From Sphingobacterium sp. B16(2022) (lineage in GTDB: Bacteria > Bacteroidota > Bacteroidia > Sphingobacteriales > Sphingobacteriaceae): a stretch of DNA of 64,000 nt. Made by a program: the position numbers and the translations under genes. A model generated the notes under the pieces. It saw nothing but the letters and a program-made list of their open reading frames with translations, did not search any database and had not been told where the DNA came from. This document shows positions 1-9,800 of the stretch, in pieces (the first letter of the stretch is position 1; the number at the start of each line of letters is the position of its first letter). The stretch lies in contig NZ_JAAUVN010000001.1 in the NCBI RefSeq assembly GCF_012030425.1, forward strand, positions 434,001 through 498,000, written 5' to 3'.

Positions 1-1
1 T

Positions 2-31
2 AGAGAAGAGTTGGAAAAAGCAATTACTTAA
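2..31 (+). CDS. Possible C-terminal end of a gene cut by the window edge
   Basis: The first ten codons of this frame read REELEKAIT followed by TAA, an acidic/basic helical composition typical of a protein end. The rest lies outside the window, so neither family nor reality can be judged. The 115 bp up to the convergent LysR gene holds no further frame or clear terminator. Confidence 0.25.
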   Translation, partial: REELEKAIT

Positions 32-146
32 GCAATAGATTTGCTGAAATCACCAACATTGCTACTGACCAATAAATTGCTCGAAAAACTAATATCCAAT
101 AAATCTACAGACTTACTCATCATCATTTTCACGATAACAATGATTT

Positions 147-1034
147 TTATTGTTGCATATTTAGTTGCAACTTTAATGATGAAAACAAGCTGATAAATGC
201 TTTAAGCATGGGTGATGATAAATTATCCTTCCGATAGATCAATACGGTTTTTACAGCACCGATCTCTGGAGGTAGAGAAAATGTTTTAATTTTTCGTTCA
301 TGATAAAATGTCGATATGATATCTTGGGGCAAGAAACTAAAGCCTATTCCGGATTCTATGAAATTGACAACTCCTTCTATGGAATGCATTACTGTTTTAT
401 GATAATTAGTAATATCATGCGTTATCAACCAGTTTTCTAAGCGTGCTCTGAAGAAACACCCCTCATCAAAAACAATTGCCTTAAGCTGCGGCTGCTCCAG
501 TAATTCATCCAAACTCTTAAACTTTAAAGGTGTTACAGCGACAATACGTTCATTCATGATATGGATATGTTCCAGTTCTTCGTTATAAACAGGCGCGGGG
601 ACAAATGCCGCATCCAATCTGTAATTCAGCACATCATTAATCAGTTTATCACGCATAGCTGAAGTTAGATCAAGATCAACCAACGGAAATTTATCGGCCA
701 TTTCAGTGACAAGCCCTGGGCCTTTAAGGGCCATCGTAGTTTCTGTAAACCCTACTTTGAGCTGCCCCTTAATCATGTCACTTTTTCCAATGGATAATTT
801 GGCTTCCTCGATTAAATTAGTGATCTGTCTGGAGTAATGCAGCAAAGTTTTTCCTGCAGCTGTTAGTTCAACCTTTCTGGAAGTTCTCAAAAATAACGTT
901 GCGCCGAATTCCTCTTCCAGATTTTTGATTCTTGCTGTTACATTCGATTGGACGGTACACATCGCTTCCGCTGCTTTGGTAAAATTACCATGAGAAGCTA
1001 CCGCTGCAAATAAATTCAGATCATTAATATTCAT
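147..1034 (-). CDS. LysR-family transcriptional regulator
   Basis: The 295-residue length is normal for LysR regulators. The N-terminal winged helix-turn-helix occupies about residues 2-60, with the family pattern NLFAAVASHGNFTKAAE, then VQSNVTARIKNLEEEFG and LFLRTSRKVELTAAG. It is followed by a periplasmic-binding-protein-like effector domain at about 90-290. The gene is divergent from the alpha/beta hydrolase at 1109, the usual arrangement for a LysR protein and its target, so that hydrolase is the likely regulated gene (inference). A -7 type box lies about 50 bp upstream of the start. The effector is unknown. Confidence 0.93.
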   Translation of the reverse strand: MNINDLNLFAAVASHGNFTKAAEAMCTVQSNVTARIKNLEEEFGATLFLRTSRKVELTAAGKTLLHYSRQITNLIEEAKLSIGKSDMIKGQLKVGFTETTMALKGPGLVTEMADKFPLVDLDLTSAMRDKLINDVLNYRLDAAFVPAPVYNEELEHIHIMNERIVAVTPLKFKSLDELLEQPQLKAIVFDEGCFFRARLENWLITHDITNYHKTVMHSIEGVVNFIESGIGFSFLPQDIISTFYHERKIKTFSLPPEIGAVKTVLIYRKDNLSSPMLKAFISLFSSLKLQLNMQQ

Positions 1035-1083
1035 AAATCATAAATTATGATAGTTGTTATAATTATAAATCGTTTTTAACAAT

Positions 1084-1091
1084 CAAATATA
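1084..1091 (-). promoter_or_regulatory. Bacteroidota -7 box upstream of the LysR gene
   Basis: Read on the minus strand this is TATATTTG, an exact match to TAnnTTTG, placed about 50 bp before the LysR start. No TTG was found at the ideal -33 spacing. The 74-bp divergent region also holds TAAATTTG on the plus strand at 1097-1104, only 4 bp before the hydrolase ATG. That position is too close for a normal leader, so its role is doubtful. Confidence 0.35.
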
Positions 1092-1108
1092 GGATATAAA
1101 TTTGTCCT

Positions 1109-2092
1109 ATGAAAAATAATATCAATACGATTATATGGGCCGTCACAATTATTCTATCGGCTTTAATACCAAATTCTTATATGATGGCACAGTCAAACAA
1201 CAGCTTAGTAAACCACACAGAAAATGTGGAGCGTCAAATTTATTACCGTAAAGTGAATGCGGGAGGGCGCGAGATCTTTTATCGTGAATCTGGTCCGTTG
1301 GAAGCTCCTGTTATCCTTCTTCTTCACGGATATCCTACCTCATCCCATATGTTTCGGAATCTGATTCCGATATTGAACGAAAAGTATCACGTGATTGCGC
1401 CAGATCTTACCGGATTTGGATTTTCAGAGTCACCAGATAGAAGCGAATTCAAGTATACGTTTGATAACCTTGCTAATGTGATGCAGGGGTTTATTGATGA
1501 ACTAAAACTAAAAAGGTTTGCTATTTATGTATTTGATTACGGTGCACCTACAGGATACCGTCTTATGTTGGCAAATCCTGAGAAGATTACAGGATTTATC
1601 TCACAGAATGGTAATGCCTATGCGGAGGGACTTGGCTCAGCTTGGGATGCTGTTAAGAAGTATTGGGCAAGTAATGCTGTGGAAGATAGAAATGCGTTAC
1701 GTGGGTTTGTTAAAGAGCAGGAATTAAGGTTTCAATACTTTACGGGTGTTGTAGACCCTGAACTCATTGCTCCGGAAACGTTTACGCTTGATCAATATTT
1801 CCTAGACCGTCCAGAATCGGATGAAAAACAACTCGATTTAATCGGAGATTATAAAAATAACGTAGACCTGTATCCGAAGTTTCACGAATATTTTAGAAAG
1901 TACTTGCCTAAAGCTCTTATTGTCTGGGGAAATAAAGATCCGTACTTTTTACCTGCAGGTGCTGAAGCGTATAAGAAGGATATTCCAGATGCTACTGTCA
2001 AGTTCTATGATACAGGACACTTTGCATTGGAAACACACGTTAGGGAAATTGGGAATGACATTTTAAATTTCATGGAAACACTTCCACAATAA
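1109..2092 (+). CDS. Exported alpha/beta hydrolase, haloalkane-dehalogenase-like
   Basis: A 327-residue alpha/beta-hydrolase-fold protein with an N-terminal hydrophobic signal (about residues 8-27, cleavage near MMAQS). HGYPTSSHMF (from about residue 73) is the oxyanion-hole segment. The nucleophile elbow is VFDYGAP, so the nucleophile would be Asp143 rather than Ser, as in haloalkane dehalogenases (which have HDWG). Asp277 (GNKDPYF) and His304 (TGHFALE) complete the triad. Bacteroidota paralogs with this elbow are annotated as alpha/beta hydrolases or epoxide hydrolase-like proteins; the substrate is not predictable. It is divergent from the LysR gene, which probably controls it. Confidence 0.88.
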   Translation: MKNNINTIIWAVTIILSALIPNSYMMAQSNNSLVNHTENVERQIYYRKVNAGGREIFYRESGPLEAPVILLLHGYPTSSHMFRNLIPILNEKYHVIAPDLTGFGFSESPDRSEFKYTFDNLANVMQGFIDELKLKRFAIYVFDYGAPTGYRLMLANPEKITGFISQNGNAYAEGLGSAWDAVKKYWASNAVEDRNALRGFVKEQELRFQYFTGVVDPELIAPETFTLDQYFLDRPESDEKQLDLIGDYKNNVDLYPKFHEYFRKYLPKALIVWGNKDPYFLPAGAEAYKKDIPDATVKFYDTGHFALETHVREIGNDILNFMETLPQ

Positions 2093-2197
2093 ATAGGAGA
2101 GGAGACAAGGAGACTAATTAGTATTCCAAATCTGACCGAACGTAGTCATTTAATAGAGTTCAAATGGCAGTTCGGTTTTTCCCTTTACCTCAGCTTC

Positions 2198-2747
2198 AGA
2201 TGCTTCCAATAAACGAAAGCTTTCTGAAATTGAACCGATATTTTTAAAACTTTCGAAAGAGGTACGCCAGCTTACTACAGCGCGCCAGTTGGAAGCACGG
2301 TTTTTAGCGGAGCGAAGTATAAAGATCGGCAGTAAAGCTCCCGATTTTTCACAACTGGATACCAAAGGTAAAATGGTTAAGGTTTCCGATTTTAAAGGTA
2401 AATATGTATTGATCGATTTTTGGGCGAGCTGGTGCAGCCCATGCCGTGCTGAGAACCTGAATTTGGTTAAAGCATATCATAAATATAAGAATAAAGGCTT
2501 AGAGGTATTGGCTGTTTCTCTAGATGATACTAAAAGAAAGAATGCTTGGCTAAAAGCAATAGAAGATGATGGCATGCCATGGATCCAAGTTGCTGACTTG
2601 AAAGGGTGGTCTAACGAGGCAGCAGTTTTATATGGTGTAAGGGCTGTTCCGCAGAATTATCTGGTGGATCCGCAAGGAACTATTGTTGCAATCAATTTAA
2701 AAGGCGATAACTTACACACTGAATTGGCAAAGGTATTTGGTAATTGA
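2198..2747 (+). pseudogene. 5'-truncated duplicate of a TlpA-type thioredoxin gene
   Basis: This 550-bp stretch is nearly identical to the last 550 bp of the intact TlpA gene at 52299-53441. Every position maps with a constant offset of 50694 and no indel was seen. Similarity starts abruptly at AGATGCTTCC and stops exactly at the TGA. The frame encodes the end of the helical linker and the complete thioredoxin domain, but there is no ATG before the domain and no signal peptide; a TAG closes the frame at about 2154. The redox motif has changed from CGPC to CSPC, and nearby PN became LN and GK became RK, consistent with relaxed selection. A TTG at 2289 could in principle start a 152-residue cytosolic thioredoxin, which seems unlikely. 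Confidence 0.82.
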
Positions 2748-3084
2748 ATATTGGGAAGAGCATATTCTCTTATCGCAAATAAGGTTATTGCGGAATGCTA
2801 ATTTTAAAATTGGATGTATTCGGCGAAGAATTTCGCTTCAGGAGGCAAACTAAATTGTCCTAGTAAAAATTCATGGTTACAGAAAGGGGGCTTTAGAATT
2901 TTATTCTGGAGCACCCTTTTTTGTATAAAAACATGGTATAAAAATTTATGTATGGGCTTCAAGCGTAACTAAAGTGACAGAACTCATAAGAATAATGCCC
3001 AATTTGCTTAGAAATTTCCTCGTTTTGGCAACAATCTTTCTCATGACAATTAGGAGTTTTGTTATATAAAATTTAAAAAAGGAA
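2748..3084. other. Gene-free spacer with one terminator
   Basis: There is no convincing coding frame. The only recognisable element is the hairpin at 2883-2922. The remainder is AT-rich and probably holds the promoter of the SDR gene, but no exact TAnnTTTG box with a spaced TTG was found. Confidence 0.5.
2883..2922 (+). terminator. Rho-independent terminator after the TlpA fragment
   Basis: AAAGGGGGCT pairs with AGCACCCTTT (one mismatch), the stem extends inside through AGAAT/ATTCT, and a T-rich tail follows. It sits 135 bp beyond the stop codon of the truncated gene, so the duplicated piece may still be part of a transcription unit. Confidence 0.7.
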
Positions 3085-3879
3085 ATGATGAAAACAAACA
3101 AATCAGGGATTGTAAATTCCAATTTATCCAAGGAAATAAAGGTTGCACTTGTAACAGGTGCAAATCAAGGTATAGGATTTCAGATCGCAAAAGCCTTGGC
3201 AGGTAATGGATACATTGTTTATCTAGGTTGTCGTGATATTGAAAAAGGATATGCCGCAGCCACAACGATAGGAAATAATGCTAGAGCAGTTCAGCTTGAT
3301 GTAACAGATGCAACCTCGGTATACGCTGCTGTTCAAGAGTTGGAAAAGGACTTTGGTTATCTAACATTATTGGTTAACAATGCGGGTATTTCACATGCCG
3401 GTATACATCGTGGCACACTTGAGGAAATGATGGCGAGCCAGCGACCTAGTGTCGCTTCTATTGCTGAAATGCGTACTGTATGGGAAACCAATGTATTTGC
3501 AGTTCTCAGTGTAACACAATCATTTTTACCATTGATTCGCCAAGCTGAAAACCCGCGTATCGTTAATGTTTCGAGTGGTTTAGGATCATTAACACTAAAT
3601 GCCGACCCTAATAGTCCGTGGCGAAATGGATTTGATGCTATTTATGGTGCCTCTAAAGCAGCATTGAATGCTTTAACGCTATCTTTATCCATAGAACTGG
3701 AAGCTGAAAACATAAAAGTTAATGCGGTTACTCCAGGTTTCACTGCAACAGCGCTCAATAACTTTCAAGGGACTGACTCCATAGAGGTTGGTTCACTCGA
3801 ACCTATACGGGTTGCTCTAGAAGAAGATGGTCCTACGGGAAAGTTTACTGGACCTAATCAGGAAATATTTCCTTGGTAA
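3085..3879 (+). CDS. Short-chain dehydrogenase/reductase (SDR)
   Basis: A 264-residue classical SDR with a Rossmann fold. The cofactor-binding glycine motif is VTGANQGIGFQIAKAL (about residues 23-38), followed by the NNAG segment, then NVSSGLG with the catalytic Ser at 163/164, and YGASK with Tyr187 and Lys191. An acidic residue after the second strand (CRDIEKG) leaves NAD versus NADP preference open. The ATG at 3085 is preceded by AAAAAAGGAA, a fair ribosome-binding context; the second ATG at 3088 is an equal candidate. The AraC-type regulator starts 73 bp downstream on the same strand and may regulate it. Substrate unknown. Confidence 0.93.
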   Translation: MMKTNKSGIVNSNLSKEIKVALVTGANQGIGFQIAKALAGNGYIVYLGCRDIEKGYAAATTIGNNARAVQLDVTDATSVYAAVQELEKDFGYLTLLVNNAGISHAGIHRGTLEEMMASQRPSVASIAEMRTVWETNVFAVLSVTQSFLPLIRQAENPRIVNVSSGLGSLTLNADPNSPWRNGFDAIYGASKAALNALTLSLSIELEAENIKVNAVTPGFTATALNNFQGTDSIEVGSLEPIRVALEEDGPTGKFTGPNQEIFPW

Positions 3880-3952
3880 TGAAGTGAAAAATTCAGAATC
3901 TATATGCGCATTTATTTCATATAGGTTTTGAATTTTTTGATTAAATTTATAT

Positions 3953-4870
3953 ATGAAAAATAAAGATGAGCTTAAAAGGTTTCGGTCTATTTCTGAGATC
4001 CATGAAGCTTTCGGAATGGGTAAACCGCAACATCCGCTTATTAGTCTCTCTCATTTTAATGAAGCTAACCCATTCAAACCAGAGATGGCAGTAGGCTATG
4101 ATATTCTTAGTTTTTACAAGATAACATTTATTACAAAAAGTAAAGGACGACTCAAGTATGGGCAAAATTATTACGACTTTGAAGAAGGTAGTCTGTTGTT
4201 TTTAGCACCCAATCAACTTGTGGGAAATTCAGTTTTTAGTAATCCCGCTTCATCTTATATATTATTGATACATCCAGATTTTCTTCTGGGTTATAATTTG
4301 GCCAATAAAATAAAACAATACGGCTTCTTCTCGTACGATGTAAATGAGGCTCTACATTTATCTGATACTGAAAAAAAAGATATCCTTTCGGTATTTAGAA
4401 TAATGGAAAGTGAAGTGAAGAGCAGAATTGATGAGTTTAGTCAAGACGTGATAATCGCTCAAATCGAATTATTACTTAGTTATGCAAATCGTTTTTACAC
4501 AAGACAGTTTATAACCCGTAAGGCTGTTAATAACGATATTTTACAGAGAATAGAGACTATATTGGACTGTCATTTTAATAGTGAAAAATCGCTTGAAGCA
4601 GGGTTGCCGACTGTACAGATGCTATCTGAGCAATTAAATATTTCACCTGGGTATTTAAGTGATCTATTGCGCTCACTTATCGGTCAAAATACACAACAAT
4701 ATATACACCAGAAATTGATTGAAAAAGCCAAAGAGAAACTATCTACTACTAAATTAACCGTCAATGAAATAGCTTACAGCTTAGGCTTCGAGTATCCACA
4801 ATCATTTAGTAAGTTATTTAAGAATAAAACAAAGCAAAGTCCTTTAGCATTTAGAGCCATGTTTTCCTAG
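3953..4870 (+). CDS. AraC-family transcriptional regulator
   Basis: A 305-residue protein with an N-terminal cupin-like sensing domain (about residues 40-170, including GRLKYGQNYYDFEEGSLLF) and a C-terminal double helix-turn-helix (about 205-303). The AraC pattern is present: LSEQLNISPGYLSDLLRSL for the first HTH and LTVNEIAYSLGFEYPQSFSK for the second. It lies just after the SDR gene on the same strand, probably cotranscribed. The ligand is unknown. Confidence 0.93.
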   Translation: MKNKDELKRFRSISEIHEAFGMGKPQHPLISLSHFNEANPFKPEMAVGYDILSFYKITFITKSKGRLKYGQNYYDFEEGSLLFLAPNQLVGNSVFSNPASSYILLIHPDFLLGYNLANKIKQYGFFSYDVNEALHLSDTEKKDILSVFRIMESEVKSRIDEFSQDVIIAQIELLLSYANRFYTRQFITRKAVNNDILQRIETILDCHFNSEKSLEAGLPTVQMLSEQLNISPGYLSDLLRSLIGQNTQQYIHQKLIEKAKEKLSTTKLTVNEIAYSLGFEYPQSFSKLFKNKTKQSPLAFRAMFS

Positions 4871-5077
4871 GTCCTGTATGTTAAATATACTGGTTGATTA
4901 AGTTTGAAAAAGAGAATGGGTTGTCCAAGTGGCCTATGCCGTATAATCGCTAATTGTGTAAGACATTGAGCGGGGTATATATTTCATTGGAGGGTTTATA
5001 TATCCAATTAAAGGGTAAAAAACCGTTATTAACGTTTTAATGAATTTTAATACAGATATATTTTTCACATTTGAATT

Positions 5078-6127
5078 ATGGTATTGAACATTTGTCGGTT
5101 ACAAAGTCGGTTTTTTAAACACTTTTCTTTTTGGATTATCATTACTCTTTACGTAATTGTAAATGAGGGATGGAAGTCAAAAGATGTATTTACTTTAGTA
5201 CCTGAGCCAGAATTGCTATCGCTGATTCCGATTGCTATGCTATTATGCTATTTTAACACGCTGGTTTTAATGCCTCGGTACTATTTTAGTGAAAATTATT
5301 TATGCTATATTATCTCATTTGTTTTTCTTTTATTACTCGGTGGAGCATTGCAACGATTTTTTAGTTATATCCTATGGATACCTCTCGGTAAAATGTATGA
5401 TCCATTATCTTATCATGCGGATATCAACTATTACTGGAATACCGTGCGCATTTTTCGCAATAGTTTTTTGTTCTTTTCCATCATAATTGTTCACATGTTG
5501 CTCAAGATCATGCAGGTTGCCTTAGGCAAAGAAAGACGGTTGCGAGAGGTGGAGGAAGAAAAGAGAATTGCCGAGTTGAATTTGCTTAAAGCTCAAATTA
5601 ATCCACATTTTTTCTTCAATACATTAAACAGTCTATATGCGCTTACACTAAAAGGCTCCTCACAGTCCCCACAGGTTGTGCTCAGGCTTTCTGACCTTAT
5701 GCATTACATGTTATATGAAGCGAGCGCAAATACAGTTTTATTAAAGAATGAGATACAGCACCTGGAAAGTTATATTTACATAGAAAAATTACGTTTCTCA
5801 AATCGGTTGGATATATTTTTTCAATATTCAGGTGATATTGAAAACAAAACGATCTATCCGTTGCTTTTACTCCCATTCATTGAAAATGCGTTTAAACATG
5901 GACTTACTAAAGAGGTGGGCTGGATAACCATCAGTATTAATGTGACTGATAAAGAATTATTTTTAAAAGTAGAGAATAGTTTTTCAGAGGAAAGTGACAG
6001 TAGGAAAAATGGTTTGGGCTTAGTGAATGTGAAAAAAAGATTGGATTTACTTTATGGTGATGATTATATCCTCGTCTTGAATAAAATTAATGGAATTTTT
6101 GAAGCTGAATTAAAAATAAGAGTATGA
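5078..6127 (+). CDS. LytS/YehU-type membrane sensor histidine kinase
   Basis: A 349-residue His_kinase (PF06580) protein. Four hydrophobic segments fill about residues 15-150 with no extended periplasmic domain, followed by a short coiled coil (RRLREVEEEKRIAELNLLK). The phosphoacceptor motif is QINPHFFFNTLNSL with His177. The ATPase part shows LLLLPFIENAFKHG (N box) and KNGLGLVNVKKRLDLLY (G box). The stop overlaps the start of the response regulator by four bases (ATGA), so the pair is translationally coupled. The partner regulator is interrupted, see 6124-6846. Confidence 0.93.
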   Translation: MVLNICRLQSRFFKHFSFWIIITLYVIVNEGWKSKDVFTLVPEPELLSLIPIAMLLCYFNTLVLMPRYYFSENYLCYIISFVFLLLLGGALQRFFSYILWIPLGKMYDPLSYHADINYYWNTVRIFRNSFLFFSIIIVHMLLKIMQVALGKERRLREVEEEKRIAELNLLKAQINPHFFFNTLNSLYALTLKGSSQSPQVVLRLSDLMHYMLYEASANTVLLKNEIQHLESYIYIEKLRFSNRLDIFFQYSGDIENKTIYPLLLLPFIENAFKHGLTKEVGWITISINVTDKELFLKVENSFSEESDSRKNGLGLVNVKKRLDLLYGDDYILVLNKINGIFEAELKIRV

Positions 6128-6846
6128 GAAAAGTTTATTGTGTTATAGCTGATGATGAAGAATTAGCGAGGGAAGTAATTGAAAATTACATATCAAAAGT
6201 TAATGAGCTGGTACTTGTTGCTTCATGCAGTAACGGAAGTGAAGTCTACAATGTTTTGCAAAATAATACTATCGATCTTTTATTTTTAGATATAGAAATG
6301 CCAGAACTTACAGGAATAGCATTACTAAAAACCTTAAAAAATTTGCCTGCAGTCATTATAACCACAGCTTACCGCGAGTATGCTGTAGAGGGGTTTGATC
6401 TGAATGTCTTGGACTATTTATTAAAGCCGATCTCTTTTGAGAGATTTTTGAAAGCTATCGATAAGTTTATGGATAAGAGAGGAAATATTGAAACTCAAAT
6501 ACGGAGTTTTGCTAATGTTCAACATGATCCTGAAGCATTTATTTATGTGCGTTCAGAAAATAAGATGGTCAGGCTTTTATTAAACGATATTTTATTTATC
6601 GAAGGTCTTAAATAGGCAGTAAAAGTGCAAACAACGGATAAAACAGTAATAACATATCAAAGTCTAAATTATTTTGAAGAAAAGCTGTCAATAGATCGTT
6701 TTATACGTGTACATCGTTCATTTATCATTGCACTTCGGCACATCACTTCTTACACGTCCAACGAAATTAAAATCAACGCACAAACAATACCTATTGGAGT
6801 TACTTTCACAAAGAAAGTAATTCAGCGATTGGAACAGTGGGGATAA
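6124..6846 (+). pseudogene. LytTR response regulator interrupted by an in-frame TAG
   Basis: The frame encodes a CheY-like receiver (Asp10/Asp11, phosphoacceptor Asp56 in LLFLDIEMP, Lys101 in LLKPIS) and then a LytTR DNA-binding domain. At 6613-6615 the frame meets TAG (EGLK-stop-AVKVQTTDK). Reading continues in the same frame, without indel, to the TAA ending at 6846, giving SLNYFEEKL, RFIRVHRSFII and PIGVTFTKK, all typical LytTR segments. Family members usually have Asp-Tyr where TAG-GCA stands. The first product (163 residues) has a receiver and only the first strands of the DNA-binding domain. A GTG at 6625 could restart the remaining 73 residues. This could be a recent nonsense mutation, readthrough, or a sequencing problem. 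Confidence 0.85.
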
Positions 6847-6872
6847 ATAGTAAATAAACACCTATTATTTTT

Positions 6873-9800
6873 ATGAATATTAAAATTTTTAAACAGCTCA
6901 TAGTAGCTACAGGAATCTTATGCTTAAATTTTAGGCATGTGAGTGCGCAAGAGGTACCCCGTTGGATACAGCAATCAGCAATTTCACCAGATGGTAAATG
7001 GATTGCTTTTGAGTATCAAGAGAAACTTTGGAAGATTTCCACTTTAGGTGGAACTGCGGTACAGCTAACAAATGGGAAAACTTACTGTGGTTATCCGGTA
7101 TGGAGCCATGATAGTAAATCGATAGCCTATGCTTCCAATGAATTTGGCAACTTTGATGTTTTTATCATGCAGGCTCAAGGGGGAGTTTCCACAAGGTTAA
7201 CGTATAATTCACGAGAAGATATTCCTCAAGACTTTTCTGCTGATAATTCAAATGTTCTTTTTACTTCTGCACGCCATGACATTATAACCTCAGCTCGTTT
7301 TCCGGCGAGCAATACTTTCTTCAAAAACTTATACCAAGTGCCGGTTCATGGAGGCAGAAGTTTACTTATCAGCAATGCTGGGATGGATAAGGCAAAACTC
7401 CACAAAAATGGCGGTCTGCTACTTTTTCAGGATGCTAAGGGTGGTGAAAATAATGCTCGTAAACACCATACATCCTCGGTAACAAGAGATATTTGGACTT
7501 ACCATCTGAAAGATAAATTTTATCAGAAATTATCAACTTTTACTGGCGAAGATCTTAATCCGATCTGGGGTGAAGGAACAGCTATTTATTATTTGAGTGA
7601 AAGGACGGGCTCTTTAAATATATTTAAGAGTTCTCTAAATGATACGTCAAAAATGGAACAGATCACGCATTTTACGGACCATCCTGTACGTAACCTCTCT
7701 AGGTCTTCTTCAGGCCTTCTTAGCTTTACCTTTAACGGTGATCTTTATTTGTTAAAACCTGGAAAAAAGCCGCAAAAGATAAATGTTAACATGAAAGATA
7801 AGTCACATATTAACCCTTTTAAGAGCATAGCGGTGAAGGGAGAAATAGCGGAAATGACTGTTTCTTCTGATGGAAAGCAAATAGCATTTGTGAGTAGGGG
7901 AGAGCTTTTTGTTACTTCGTCTGACGGAAGTAAAACAGTAAAATTAACTTCGACACCTTATCAAGAACGAATGCCACATTTTAGCACTGACGGTAAAAAA
8001 TTATTATATTCTGTAGAAAGGGACGCTTCTTGGGATATAGAGCAATTTTGTATTAAGGGTGTTGAAGAACAGTATTTTTACGATAATCCTAAATTAACTA
8101 AACAAGCTTTAATATCGACTGCAAATGATGAATTTCAAGGTGTATTTTCACCTGATGGCAATCAGATTGCTTATGTTGAAAATCGAGATATCTTAAGGAC
8201 ATATGATGTCGTTAACAAGAAAACAAAGCTGCTTTTGCCAGAAGGAATAAATTATTCCAATAATGATGGTGATCAATATTTTAAATGGTCTCCAGATAAC
8301 CGAAGTCTTCTGGTTCATAGTAAAGAAGGAACAACAGGTTATATGAATGAGGTGCTGCTCTTGAAAAACGATGGCTCAGGAAAGTATACCAACTTGACTA
8401 AAAGCGGATTTGTGGATGATAAACCTATGTGGTCGACTAATAGCGATATGTTTTATTGGATTTCAGATAATGACTCTTATAAAAACTTTACAGAAGACAG
8501 CCATAAGCATGTATTTGCGATGTATTTTGATTCTAAGCCGGGATTAAATAGAGAAGGGGAGATGGAAAAAAAGCGCCTTACAAATTTTGTAGGCGATATT
8601 GCTGTATCTGTTATGTCACCTGATCAAAATCGTTTGTTCTATTTGGGCAGCGGGTCGGATGGATATGATTTACACGTTGCAGATTTGAAATCAAATTACA
8701 ATAAACTGTTCATGGAACTTGGGATGTCGAATCCACAGATGGAGATGACAAAAGATGGAAAATGGATCTTTATTTTAAATGAAGGAAGTATACATAAGAT
8801 TAATGTTGATAGTTCAAAAATAATAACTCTTGATATTAATGCTGAGGTGCATGTTGACTTGGGTGCAGAACGAGCATATATTTTTGATCATGTCTATAAA
8901 CTTGTCAAAAAAAGATTTATGTATCCAGATTTAATTGCCACCAAAATCGATAGATATTACATGAATTATAAACAATTTGTCGAACACACAACGAATGATC
9001 GTGATTTTGCATTGATGATCAACGAATTCTTGGGTGAACTCAATACGTCTCATACTGGGGCATGGTCACGTATTCATTATGCTTATGCTGATGAAACTGC
9101 AGCCTTAGGTCTTTTATATGATGAATCAAGACGGGAAGATGGTTTGTTGGTCAAGGAAATAATCAGTGGCGGACCTTTTGATCTGAAAGACTCTAAGATG
9201 CGTCCTAATATGATTATTGAACAGATCAATGGGATTGTATTAACTGCGAGTGAAGACTGGAGCAGAGCGTTAAATCATCGGACTGGTAAGTCTACGGAAG
9301 TTATTTTTCGCGATACCATCAGCGGACAAACTTATGAAGAAACGGTCAAGCCTATAAGTATATTTGATGAAACAGAATATTTACTATACGATCGATGGGT
9401 AAGACGTATGGAATTTTTGACGGATAGTTTATCTGCAGGCAAAGTTGGTTATGTGCATGTGCGCGTCATGAACAATTCAGGGATGAAAAATCTTTATGAT
9501 AAGGCGCTGGGCAAATATAGAAATGCAGAAGCACTTATCGTGGATACAAGATTTAATCGTGGCGGATCTCTTCATGATGAACTGACAACATTTCTAAACG
9601 GAAAAATTTATTTGACAGAAAACCGCCAGAATAGAATTACCCCGTCAGGTGAACCGTTCAAAAAATGGACAAAGCCAAGTATTATGTTAATGAGTGAAGG
9701 TAATTATTCAGATGCCTATCTTACACCGTATACTTACAAAATGATGGGAATTGGAAAGCTTGTGGGAATGCCAGTACCTGGAACAGGAACGGCATCTCAG

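Noticed and set aside
2289..2747. Independent small cytosolic thioredoxin starting at TTG
   Set aside because: The near identity to the 3' part of the gene at 52299 and the absence of an ATG and signal peptide fit a truncated copy better.
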